From assembly GCA_947306025.1 (NCBI GenBank), contig CAMZFJ010000002.1:1-27687 (forward strand): a stretch of 27,687 nt of DNA, given 5' to 3'. Made by a program: the position numbers and the translations under genes. The notes under the pieces are model-generated. The model did no database searches. It saw only the letters and a list, made by a program, of their open reading frames with translations, and was not told the origin of the DNA. Shown piece after piece: positions 7,812-16,800 of the stretch; within the stretch, counting starts at the first letter, position 1, and each line of letters starts with the position of its first letter. The DNA is from an uncultured Fibrobacter sp. (GTDB lineage Bacteria > Fibrobacterota > Fibrobacteria > Fibrobacterales > Fibrobacteraceae).

Positions 7812-9871
7812 GAACAATCGCTCTCTTGGGACAACCGAATTCAGGGAAATCTACACTTTTTAACGCATTGACTGGCTCTCGCCAACATGTGGGCAACTGG
7901 CCTGGAAAAACAGTGGAAAAAGCGGAGGGATTTTTCTCGCAGGGTGAAGATGTTTATCGCGTTATTGATTTGCCTGGCAGTTATGGGCTTACGGCAAACT
8001 CAGCCGAAGAAATTGTGACGCGCGATTTTATTGAACATGGTAATCCTGACCTTGTATGCATTATCGTAGATGCTTCGCAATTGGAACGCAGCCTCTACAT
8101 GCTTGCGGATTTTGCGGGAATCAAAATCCCTGTGATGCTGGTGCTCAACATGATGGATGTTGCTGAGCAAAAGGGCAAAAAAATAGATGTCGAAAAGCTA
8201 GAGCGTCTTTTGAATATTCCTGTGCTTGGCTTTGTTGCTGCTGAAACGGGATGCTATCCGCGCTTTTTTGAAACTCTTGAACGGGCTATGAAAAAGACGG
8301 CAATGATTTCTTCGGAAAAAATCTGTGCGGTGCTAAAGGAAAGTACTGCTGTTACCGAGAGTGCCGCAAATGGTGCCGCAGAAGGTCGCGGAGTTTCATT
8401 GATTGAGAAAATAGAGCGACTGCTCGATGGAATAGATTTTGGTAAACGCAATAGCTTTTGGATTGCTTCAAAACTGTTGGAAAATGATTCGCTAGTTACC
8501 TCCGAAGTTGTTTTGTCCGTTGTTCCCGAACGCTGGACGAAAATCAAGAAAATTTTGGATGAAGAAGGTGATGAAGGTGGCCTTGTGACGGGCGAGGCGA
8601 AATACCACTTTATCTCAGAAGTGCTTCGCGGAATATCTTCGGAAAATGAAAATGTCAAACCGCTTTCGAAATTTGATAGAATAGCGACGCACCGCATTTG
8701 GGGTAAGCTTGTGGCGTTCTTCATTCTGGTGATTACGCTTGCCGTAAGCATGATGATTGCAATGCCGGTAATTATGGGATGCTTTGCTGCTCAGGGAGCT
8801 GCCGTTCCGCATGTGAATGAATTTTGCGCATCGCTTGGCTTATGGCCTTCTGTTGCATCGTTCATCAATGGCGTTGTTGTTGATGGACTTGCAGTAACAA
8901 TTGCAATGATGGCTTTTGTATTCTCGATTCTCGTGACTTTTGGATTGATGGAAGATACGGGGTATTTGGCAAGATCGTCGTTCGTGTTTGATTCTTGGCT
9001 TTCGCGACTTGGCTTGCATGGCAAGGCGTTTATGCCGCTTGTTTCGGGCCTTGCTTGTACGGGTGGCGCTGTGTGTGGTACGCGAGTCCTGGATACTCGT
9101 GGACAGCGCTTGTTTGCGATGACTCTTTTGTGGTCGATTCCTTGCGGTGCTAAAGTTTCCGTGGTGCTGTTCTTGGCCTCGGTGTTCTTTGGCTCTGCCG
9201 CGCCATTGTTTGGGCTAATCTATGTGGCATTGATTTTTGCGTCGTTCTGGCTTTCGGCAAAGCTTTTTGGCAACAAGCTTGTCCCTGTTGATGAACGAGT
9301 CGGGATGATTATGGAACTTCCGCCGTACCATAAACCGCATTGGAAAAACTTGATTAAGACTGTTGGTCGCAATGTTTGGAGTGTATTCAAAAAAGCAATT
9401 ATTGTTATTTGGTTTGTTTCGTTTGTTTTCTGGGCGGTATCTTATTCGAGCGATGGTTTGGTGACGCATAGCCTTTTGTATCGCATTGGCGGCGTGATTG
9501 AACCGTTCACGCAAATTTTTGGTATGCGTTGGCAACTGTTTATCTCTTACCTGGGTGGCGTCTTTAGCAAGGAAGCTTCGCTTGGCGTGATGAGTGTCGT
9601 GTTCTCGAGTACAAACGATGCGTTCTCACTTGTGTCGCGTAACGCGGCTGGTGCAAATCTTGGTGAAATGATGCGTGCTGTGGTGACGATCCCCGAAGCG
9701 CTTTCGTTTATTTTTGCATCCATGTTTAACGTGCCTTGCGTGCTTACGATGGGTACAACATATCGCGAAACGCATTCCGTGAAATGGACCGCTGCCATTG
9801 CTGGCTACTACTTTGCTATTTCACTCGGCTTGGCGTTTATAGTTTACCACGTTGCTCTGTGGGTGCTTTAG
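7808..9871 (+). CDS. feoB: FeoB ferrous iron transporter
   Basis: A 687-residue inner-membrane Fe(II) transporter. The N-terminal G domain has G1 GQPNSGKST (8-16), the GNWPGKTVEKAEG switch region, G3 DLPGSYGLTANSAEE and G4 NMMD, followed by a helical spacer (about 170-270) and a C-terminal multi-helix membrane domain with Gate-type segments. In the first Gate the usual GCNVPA motif reads ACTGGA (within SGLACTGGAVCGTR), while the second keeps VPC (MFNVPCVLTMG). Start ATG overlaps the feoA stop. No feoC follows. FeoB carries free ferrous iron rather than chelates, so its coupling to a TonB receptor suggests reduction and release of iron in the periplasm or simply shared iron regulation. Confidence 0.97.
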   Translation: MRTIALLGQPNSGKSTLFNALTGSRQHVGNWPGKTVEKAEGFFSQGEDVYRVIDLPGSYGLTANSAEEIVTRDFIEHGNPDLVCIIVDASQLERSLYMLADFAGIKIPVMLVLNMMDVAEQKGKKIDVEKLERLLNIPVLGFVAAETGCYPRFFETLERAMKKTAMISSEKICAVLKESTAVTESAANGAAEGRGVSLIEKIERLLDGIDFGKRNSFWIASKLLENDSLVTSEVVLSVVPERWTKIKKILDEEGDEGGLVTGEAKYHFISEVLRGISSENENVKPLSKFDRIATHRIWGKLVAFFILVITLAVSMMIAMPVIMGCFAAQGAAVPHVNEFCASLGLWPSVASFINGVVVDGLAVTIAMMAFVFSILVTFGLMEDTGYLARSSFVFDSWLSRLGLHGKAFMPLVSGLACTGGAVCGTRVLDTRGQRLFAMTLLWSIPCGAKVSVVLFLASVFFGSAAPLFGLIYVALIFASFWLSAKLFGNKLVPVDERVGMIMELPPYHKPHWKNLIKTVGRNVWSVFKKAIIVIWFVSFVFWAVSYSSDGLVTHSLLYRIGGVIEPFTQIFGMRWQLFISYLGGVFSKEASLGVMSVVFSSTNDAFSLVSRNAAGANLGEMMRAVVTIPEALSFIFASMFNVPCVLTMGTTYRETHSVKWTAAIAGYYFAISLGLAFIVYHVALWVL

Positions 9872-9875
9872 GATT

Positions 9876-9942
9876 TCTTCTAAAACCCAGACTACAATAG
9901 AAGAGGGTATGGCGTGCCGAACGGTGCGCCATACTTTTTTTT
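9876..9942 (+). terminator. Two-hairpin terminator element, copy 1
   Basis: Directly after feoB come two hairpins: TCTTCTA/TAGAAGA (9876-9882 with 9898-9904) with CCCAGACT in the loop, then GTATGGCG/CGCCATAC (9907-9914 with 9927-9934) with an inner CCG/CGG pairing and eight T. The second hairpin is a classic intrinsic terminator. The whole element recurs at 13656-13725. Confidence 0.9.
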
Positions 9943-10076
9943 GTAAAAAGTTATCCTCGTCTAATTGGATTGTAGTCAAACATTTTAGAGTAGAAAATGG
10001 TGGTGTTTTGAATTTATTTTTACTCGACAATTTGTGATTGAAAATTAAAAGTAAATGGGTGGATGAGATTACAAAG
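9943..10076 (+). promoter_or_regulatory. Upstream region of receptor 2
   Basis: A 134-bp AT-rich stretch between the feoB terminator and the second receptor. As a terminator precedes it, it should contain the promoter of the receptor 2-lipoprotein 2 pair. I see no clear -35/-10 pair, Fur box, or copy of the palindrome at 3744-3757. Confidence 0.35.
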
Positions 10077-12317
10077 ATGAAAAAAGTTTTTGCTTCTATC
10101 GCTCTTTCTTCGATTTGCGTATTTGCACAGAACGAAGAAGTCACGAGCTATGATGACGCATTTTTCGATGAGCCTGCGACTATTACGGATGCGGCTAGTG
10201 CTGCGCCATCTAATGAATCTGCAGTAAGTACATCTCCGAATTCTGAACGTTCCGCAAAGCCTTCGGATGTTACGGTTCTTGAAGGGCTATCTGTTGAAGA
10301 TGAAACTGAAGCGGAAACGGCTCCCATTGATGCAAAAATAAAGGCTGAATCCGTCAAGGTCTTGGATACAAAGGAATTGCAAGGTTCCAGTGCGACAATT
10401 GCCGAAGCGACAAACCGTTCATCGGGCGTGAAAGTCCGTCAATCGGGCGGTCTCGGCGGCGAAAGTAAAATCAATATTCGCGGCATGGAAGGCAAGAACG
10501 TCAAAGTCCTTGTGGATGGCGTTCCTGTGGATAATGGAAATGGTAGCCTTTCAATTAACGATATTCCTATCGATAAAATCGATCGCATTGAAGTTTACAA
10601 GAGCTATGTGCCGGAACGTTTTGCAACGGACGGCATGGGCGGCGTTATCAATGTTGTGACGAAGAACTTGTTCGAAAGTTCCATTACAGGTTCTTATTCG
10701 TTCGGAAGTTTCAATACACATAAGGCATCGCTTGATGCAAAATACGTGTGGGTGACGGACTCGCTGAAAAGACGTGCTGTTGAAACGGGGCTCTCTGCGT
10801 ATTATAACTATTCCGATAATGATTACGAATTTACCACTCCGTATATGGATACGGTGGTGACGCGAGATTATGGCCGTTATTACAGTTATAATATTTCTCC
10901 ATTTGTCAACTTGAATAACTTCTACTTTGATAAAATCAGCATTGGAGCAAGCTTTGGTGCAAGTGATAAAGAAATCCAATCGACAGCGCATCGTGTAGAA
11001 CATGCTTCTGCTGATGCCTTCGGCTACGGAGTTTCATTATCATTGGAAAAAACGAACTTGTTTGTGAATGGACTTTCCGCTGCTATTTCTATAGGCTTTA
11101 ATTATGGTGAAGAAAGTGTTGTTGACACGACTCATGTGTATTATTATGGTTGGGATAAGTCGGACTATAAAGAAAGTGAAGTTGCACTAGGCGAAATTAC
11201 TCTCGGCTCTCCTTCGTTTTATGAATATAAAAATTATTCATTGCTTGTCCCTTGGAATGTTAATTATGAATTTTCTGAAAATCATAACCTGACGTGGAGC
11301 GGATTGTTCCGTTATGAATCTCAGGATTCGAAAGATAAATTGTCTGTGAAAAATAAAAAGCTGAATAATGCTGGTTTTCCAGGACACGCTTATTCGCTTA
11401 TAACGGGGTTATCTCTTGAAAATAACTTTTGGAATAAAAGAATCCAGAATGTGGCTGGAATCAAGGGATACTTTTACAATATCGAAGCCGATAATGACGG
11501 CGAAAATAGAGTGCAGCAATTGATTAATGATGAGTATTCGCAGAAAGATTTTGGCTTTAGCGAAAATTTGCGGGTAAAGTTGATGGAAGCGTTGGCGGTC
11601 AAGGCAGGGTATCAGCACAGCTTGAGATTCCCGACTCGTGAAGAAATTTTTGGTGACGGGATTTATGTGGCTTGCTCTCCAAATTTAAAACCGGAACATT
11701 CCGATAACTTTACGGCGGGTGCAGAACTTGATTTAGATAAAATTCCGCTTTTATTGAAGTTGCATCTTGAATTTAACTGGTTCTATCTTTTGATGGATGA
11801 CCGGATTTATTGGAACAGCTATGTTGCTGTGCCGCGCCCGTATTATAACAGCGTTGGTACAAAAACGAGTGGCTTTGAAATAGACTTGGGCGTTGATGTG
11901 AATGAATATATAGCGCTTTCGTTTAACCTGACAAAACAGGATGCCAAGAGCCGCGAAGCTGATTTTTCTTATGGCATTGCAAAGGATTTGGTTGTGCCGA
12001 ATATGCCGACATTCTATATGAATTTTGGTGTAGAATTTCATATTGGCGATCTTTTTTTCAACGAAGATTTTTTAAAACTTTACTGGTTTGCAAATTATAC
12101 GGATGATTATTACTACACCTGGAAGGTTTCTAAAAAGCAGGATCGTACGATTCCAAGTTCGTTTACGCAAGATTTGGGCGTGGAATATTCAATTCTTGCG
12201 AATAAACTTTCATGGAGTTTTGAAGTTCATAATTTAACGGATGAACGTGTTTACGATAAGTACGGTGAATCAAAACCGGGCAGGGCTTTTGCGACGAAGG
12301 TGAAATTTTCGATTTGA
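10077..12317 (+). CDS. TonB-dependent outer-membrane receptor 2
   Basis: A 746-residue receptor paralogous to that at 5326-7578. Signal peptide with expected cleavage after VFA (mature QNEEV), then a Ser/Ala/Thr-rich acidic stretch, a TonB-box-like DVTVLEGLSVE, plug motifs (SGVKVRQSGG, INIRGMEGKN, VLVDGVPV, GMGGVINVVTKN) and a beta-barrel ending KVKFSI. The start ATG was chosen over an in-frame TTG 39 bases upstream because it begins a standard signal peptide. It probably forms a transcription unit with the lipoprotein 77 bases downstream. Both receptors share near-identical plug motifs but differ in the barrel, so they may bind related but not identical ligands. Confidence 0.93.
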   Translation: MKKVFASIALSSICVFAQNEEVTSYDDAFFDEPATITDAASAAPSNESAVSTSPNSERSAKPSDVTVLEGLSVEDETEAETAPIDAKIKAESVKVLDTKELQGSSATIAEATNRSSGVKVRQSGGLGGESKINIRGMEGKNVKVLVDGVPVDNGNGSLSINDIPIDKIDRIEVYKSYVPERFATDGMGGVINVVTKNLFESSITGSYSFGSFNTHKASLDAKYVWVTDSLKRRAVETGLSAYYNYSDNDYEFTTPYMDTVVTRDYGRYYSYNISPFVNLNNFYFDKISIGASFGASDKEIQSTAHRVEHASADAFGYGVSLSLEKTNLFVNGLSAAISIGFNYGEESVVDTTHVYYYGWDKSDYKESEVALGEITLGSPSFYEYKNYSLLVPWNVNYEFSENHNLTWSGLFRYESQDSKDKLSVKNKKLNNAGFPGHAYSLITGLSLENNFWNKRIQNVAGIKGYFYNIEADNDGENRVQQLINDEYSQKDFGFSENLRVKLMEALAVKAGYQHSLRFPTREEIFGDGIYVACSPNLKPEHSDNFTAGAELDLDKIPLLLKLHLEFNWFYLLMDDRIYWNSYVAVPRPYYNSVGTKTSGFEIDLGVDVNEYIALSFNLTKQDAKSREADFSYGIAKDLVVPNMPTFYMNFGVEFHIGDLFFNEDFLKLYWFANYTDDYYYTWKVSKKQDRTIPSSFTQDLGVEYSILANKLSWSFEVHNLTDERVYDKYGESKPGRAFATKVKFSI

Positions 12318-12394
12318 AAAATGATGGCTCCTATTGCTCTTCGGACTTTAGGATGACATTGTGACGGAAAATTTAAACAACAAAAAGGAATAAT

Positions 12395-13630
12395 ATGAAA
12401 AAGACATACAAAATCATTCCGAGCCTTTTTAAAGGTCTCGCTGTTTCCAGTCTCGTTTTTGGACTTGCCGCTTGTAGCGATTCGAGCTCCAATGCATCCG
12501 ACGATTCCAATGAAAGCGGAAAGAAATATGGTTTTTCTTTCATGGTGGAAAATTCCCAGTTCATTGGAACAGCGTCAATTTCTGCGGATCAGAAAAAAGT
12601 GGTGGATGACTTTGTTGAAATCCCCAATAAGGGCAGTTTCCAATATTTTAATGGCTCGCTCTATGCGCTCTATGTCGAAGATATGAATAGCACGCTTGTA
12701 CGCTATGAACTGGACAAGGATAACAATATGTCCGATAAGCCGGCTGCTACGGCTAAATTCAAGGGCACACATGCTCTCATGATGAAATTTGTCGATAAGG
12801 ACAAAATGTATGTTGAACAGACTTTGGGTGATGCCATTACAGCACTTGATCCGATTACCCTTAAGGAAAAGGCTACAATTGACCTTTCCAAATATATTGA
12901 CGAAAAGAATGGCGCTGTGACTACGGTCCCGAATTCTGCGGTGATTCGTGATGGCAAAATGTTCGTTGCCCTTTCACAGATGGTGGATCTTAATAGCATG
13001 ATTACCGGTGCTCAGGGGTCTGTTGCTGTTATTGATGTCAAGACGGATAAGGTTGAAAAGGTGATTACGGAAAACCTTACAGCTGCCGTTGGCGTTATTG
13101 ACGATATGAACAATACCATGTCTTTCGTTGATGAAGATGGCGATATCTACTACTATTCCAATGCCGCAATGGGTTGGATGGATGGTTATAAAGAAGGCTT
13201 TGTTCGTATTAAGAAGGGCAAAACTGAATTTGATAAGGATTGGGTTTTCCATTTGCATGATGCCGCTTACGCTGGCAAAAAAAGCAATAACAATTATTTG
13301 ATGAGTGGTGGTGCTTATTTGGGTAAGGGCAAGTTCCTTGGCTTCTTCGGTAACTTCGAAGATCCGAGCAACTATAACAATTACGAATGGGAATTTGTTG
13401 TCATTGATTTGAAGAAAAAGACTATTGAAAAGATTGAAGGCCTTTCTCCGACAATTCCGTGGTTTGCTCCGTCCATTCATTTGGATGCCGATGGCAAGAG
13501 CGTTCTTTTGGGCCATGCCGATAAGAAGGGTGGTGCCGTGTACCGCTATGACATTGCATCTGGAAAGGTCACGAAGGAAATGGATGTAACGACAGGAACT
13601 GCTTATTATATCGTTCCGCTTGATGACTAG
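12395..13630 (+). CDS. Propeller-like lipoprotein 2 (DUF4374-like)
   Basis: A 411-residue lipoprotein paralogous to that at 3856-5055. The signal peptide ends in lipobox LAAC with Cys27, followed by a Ser/Asp/Asn tether. Conserved features shared with the paralogue are FVEI, a D-x-L-YALYVE-type blade, IDLSKYID, AAVGVIDD, YYYSNA and GFVRIKKGKTEFDKDW. AAAGGAA stands before the ATG. It follows receptor 2, whereas its paralogue precedes receptor 1, so the pairing is kept but the order is switched. Likely role: a surface or periplasmic partner of the receptor; the ligand is unknown. Confidence 0.8.
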   Translation: MKKTYKIIPSLFKGLAVSSLVFGLAACSDSSSNASDDSNESGKKYGFSFMVENSQFIGTASISADQKKVVDDFVEIPNKGSFQYFNGSLYALYVEDMNSTLVRYELDKDNNMSDKPAATAKFKGTHALMMKFVDKDKMYVEQTLGDAITALDPITLKEKATIDLSKYIDEKNGAVTTVPNSAVIRDGKMFVALSQMVDLNSMITGAQGSVAVIDVKTDKVEKVITENLTAAVGVIDDMNNTMSFVDEDGDIYYYSNAAMGWMDGYKEGFVRIKKGKTEFDKDWVFHLHDAAYAGKKSNNNYLMSGGAYLGKGKFLGFFGNFEDPSNYNNYEWEFVVIDLKKKTIEKIEGLSPTIPWFAPSIHLDADGKSVLLGHADKKGGAVYRYDIASGKVTKEMDVTTGTAYYIVPLDD

Positions 13631-13655
13631 CGTTGATTAAAATCTAGACTCCTCA

Positions 13656-13725
13656 TCTTCTATAATCCCAGACTCCCATAGAAGAAAAAAAGTATGGCAT
13701 GCCGAAAGGTGTGCCATATTTTTTT
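13656..13725 (+). terminator. Two-hairpin terminator element, copy 2
   Basis: Hairpin I is TCTTCTAT/ATAGAAGA (13656-13663 with 13678-13685), again with CCCAGACT in the loop. Hairpin II is TATGGCA/TGCCATA (13693-13699 with 13712-13718) followed by seven T. It lies after lipoprotein 2 and matches the element after feoB in both stems, in the first loop, and in most of the second loop (TGCCGAA-GGTG). Confidence 0.9.
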
Positions 13726-13798
13726 AGAATTGTCATTTTGGAGCTGTAAGGGGATAGATCCATTATTCTTTTCATGACCGAATGAGGGGGACATTAGT

Positions 13799-13830
13799 AA
13801 AAAAAGCGCCGGACATTTATGCCCGACGCT
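13799..13830 (-). terminator. Terminator of the NRPS operon
   Basis: On the minus strand an 11-bp stem (13830-13820 with 13815-13805, two G-U pairs) with a TAAA loop runs into seven T (complement of A 13799-13805). It lies 23 bases after the stop of the last NRPS gene. The operon and the plus-strand lipoprotein unit therefore converge with separate terminators. Confidence 0.9.
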
Positions 13831-13852
13831 GTGGATGTGCTAAGGAGAGATG

Positions 13853-16800
13853 TTAGTGGATAAGATCTATGAACTCCTTGATGCTTTTCGCTTGCAAAAC
13901 TTGGTCAATTGATGCGGTTTTCTTTAAGTCGAGTGCTAATTTATCGACAAGTTTCATCAAGGTAATGGAATCGCCGCCGATGGAGTAAAAGTCGTCTTCG
14001 ATGGTGATGTTTGGATTCTCGAATACTTGCTGCCAAATCCCGAGAACTTCCCTTTCTTCTGGCGATAAGTCTGCGTTTGTTGTTATGGCCTTTTCGATGG
14101 GTTGCGCCGCTATTTCAGGAATCGGGAGCTGTTTTTTGTCGACTTTGCCGTTTGCGGAAAGCGGGAATGTTTCGAGCGTGATGATGCGCGCTGGAATCAT
14201 GTAGCCCGTAAGCGTCTTTGAAATTTCGGCTTTGATTTTGCTTTCGAGATTTTCGGCGTCAGCATTTGCCGCAAGAACATAGGCAATGATTTGCTTTCCG
14301 CTGCCAGGAACATCCTTGAGTGCTGCGACAGCACGTGTGGCAAGCCCTGTATGCATAATAGCTGATTCGATTTCGCCGAGTTCAATGCGGAAGCCGTTGA
14401 GCTTGATTTGTGTATCGGAACGTCCTAAGAATTCGATAAAGCCTTCTGTCTTTAGCTTGCCCAAATCGCCGGTGCGGTAAATGCGACCGAGTAAGGGGTG
14501 CTTGATGAATGCTTTGTTCGTTTTTTCGGGATCGTTGTTGTATCCTTTTGCGAGGCCTACGCCGCCGATGAAAAGATCTCCTTGAACTTCTGGTGGGCAG
14601 AGGCTCAAATTGGAATCAAGAACATAGAATGTCTGATTTTTCATCGGATATCCGTATGGAACGCAATCCCATTCAGGGCGTACTTCGATGAATGGGTAGA
14701 TGATGGACCAAATGGCCGCTTCGGTTGCTCCACCGAGGCTGATGAGGTCTGCGTTGCTGCCTGCGTTCTTTGCGGTTTCACAGATGTCAAGCGGAATGCG
14801 GTCGCCCGAAAGGAGGACTTTGCGGAGCGAAAGCTTGCTTGAATCATTTGTAGAAATGCGGTGCTTCATGGCCATGTCGAAAAGTACGGGCACGGAGTTC
14901 CAAACGGTCACGTTTTGCTCAACGAGAGTCCTGCAAATTTCACTCATATCGCGGGCGTCGCTGACGAGGGCGAGTTTTGCACCACTGCTGAGGGCTCCGA
15001 AAATGTCGTAAACAGAAAGGTCGAAACAGATGGACGAAATCCCGATCAGTGTATCGCTTTCGTTTAAGGATAAACGCTCGTTGACATCGATAATGGTGTT
15101 TGCCGTTGCGCCATGCTGCATGATGACGCCCTTGGGCTTGCCTGTACTGCCCGAAGTGTAGATGATGTATGCTTCGTCTTCAAAATGGTTGATTGCGGGG
15201 AGCGGCTTGTCGCTATAGTTCTGGATTCCGTTGGATTCAAGATAGGACTTTTGCAGAAAACATTTACAGTTCCCGTCTTGCAAGATAAAATCTACGCGTT
15301 CCTTGGGGTAAGAAACATCGATGGGAACATAAACGGCACCGGCTTTGAGAATGCCGAGAATGCTTGCAATGGTTTCGGGAATGCGTTCTCCCAAAACGGC
15401 GACGCGGTCACCGCGAATAATGCCTTTTTCGTGCAAGAAATTTGCGATACGGTTTGAAAAGGAGTCCAATTCTGCGTAGGTCAAGGAACTGCTTTTCCCG
15501 ACAATGGCAGTGTTGTTTTGGAATTTCGCCATGGCATTTGCGACAAGTCCGTGCAATGTCTTTTTAGGGACAGGCTTTACTGCGGGATTGTAGCGGTTCC
15601 AAATGCTTTCGATTTCGGGGAAGTTTGTTTTTATTTCTCCGTTTGCAATGTAGCGGATGTTTTCGACAAAGTCGTGGAAAATCTTGTCGATGATTTCGGG
15701 ATCGAATAATTCTTTAACGACATCCCATGTCACATAGAGCTTTTTGCCCATTTCGGAAATTTGGTTGTCAATAAAAATTTGCGGAGTCTGCGAAATGGCG
15801 TAATTCAGTTTACCGAGAACTTCAAAGTAGTTTTCGGGGGCATCGAAAAGAACGCATGTGAACACGACTGGTAAAATGGCTTTGCCGAATTGCCCTTTGG
15901 ACTTTGCGAGTTCACGCATAATTTCGGTGCCGTCAAACGACAAGTGTTCCAGTCCGTCCATGATGCGTGTTTGCACATCGGATGCCTGTTTCCACAAATC
16001 ATTTTCGTTCATCGAAAGTGCGAGAGGTAAAAGCTTGGTGAAGTCACCGATAATTTTTTCAACATCCTTGTGGAATGGTTTGCGCTCAAAAGCGGTAAGG
16101 TTCAAAACCAGGTCTTGTTGGTTGCTCCAACGTGCAAGAACCTTGGCGTAGATACTACAAAGTAATGATGATGGCGAAATGCGATGTGCTTTTGCGACTT
16201 CCTTGAATTTCGCCCAGGTCTTTTTGCAAATGACATCCTGCTTGCGGACGATGGTGTATTCGGTGCAATCTGAAACTTTTTGCGCAAGAGGCACATGCGG
16301 GTATTCCGGGAAATTGGGGATGCGTTCCATCCAATAGGCTTTATCTTCTTCGTAGCGTTTTTCGTTGCGGGATTGCGACAAATCGCGTACATAGCGTTCG
16401 TAAGAATAACCGATGCGTTCTTCAAAAGGCTGTTTGCGGAGAATTTTCCCTAAGTCCGAGAAAAAGATTTGCATGCTGTCGCCGTCGCATACCATCAAAT
16501 CGAAACTTACGAAAATCATTCGATTGGCTTCGCCATAGTCAACAGCTTTGAATGTGAAAAGCGGCCATTGATCATGCTTGTAAATGTGGTGCGAAAGGTC
16601 GTTGCGGATTTTTAGAATCTCGCTTTCGCGATTTTCGGGAGTGCAATGGATGACCTCGACTTTATAATCCGGCACATCCGTCAAGACTTTTTGCATTCCG
16701 TTGGGGAGGAATATGGCGCGGAAGGCGTCATGCTTTTTGACGACTTTGCGGATGGCGATTTCGATTTCTTCGGCGGTGTATTGCGATTCGATTTCGAAAT

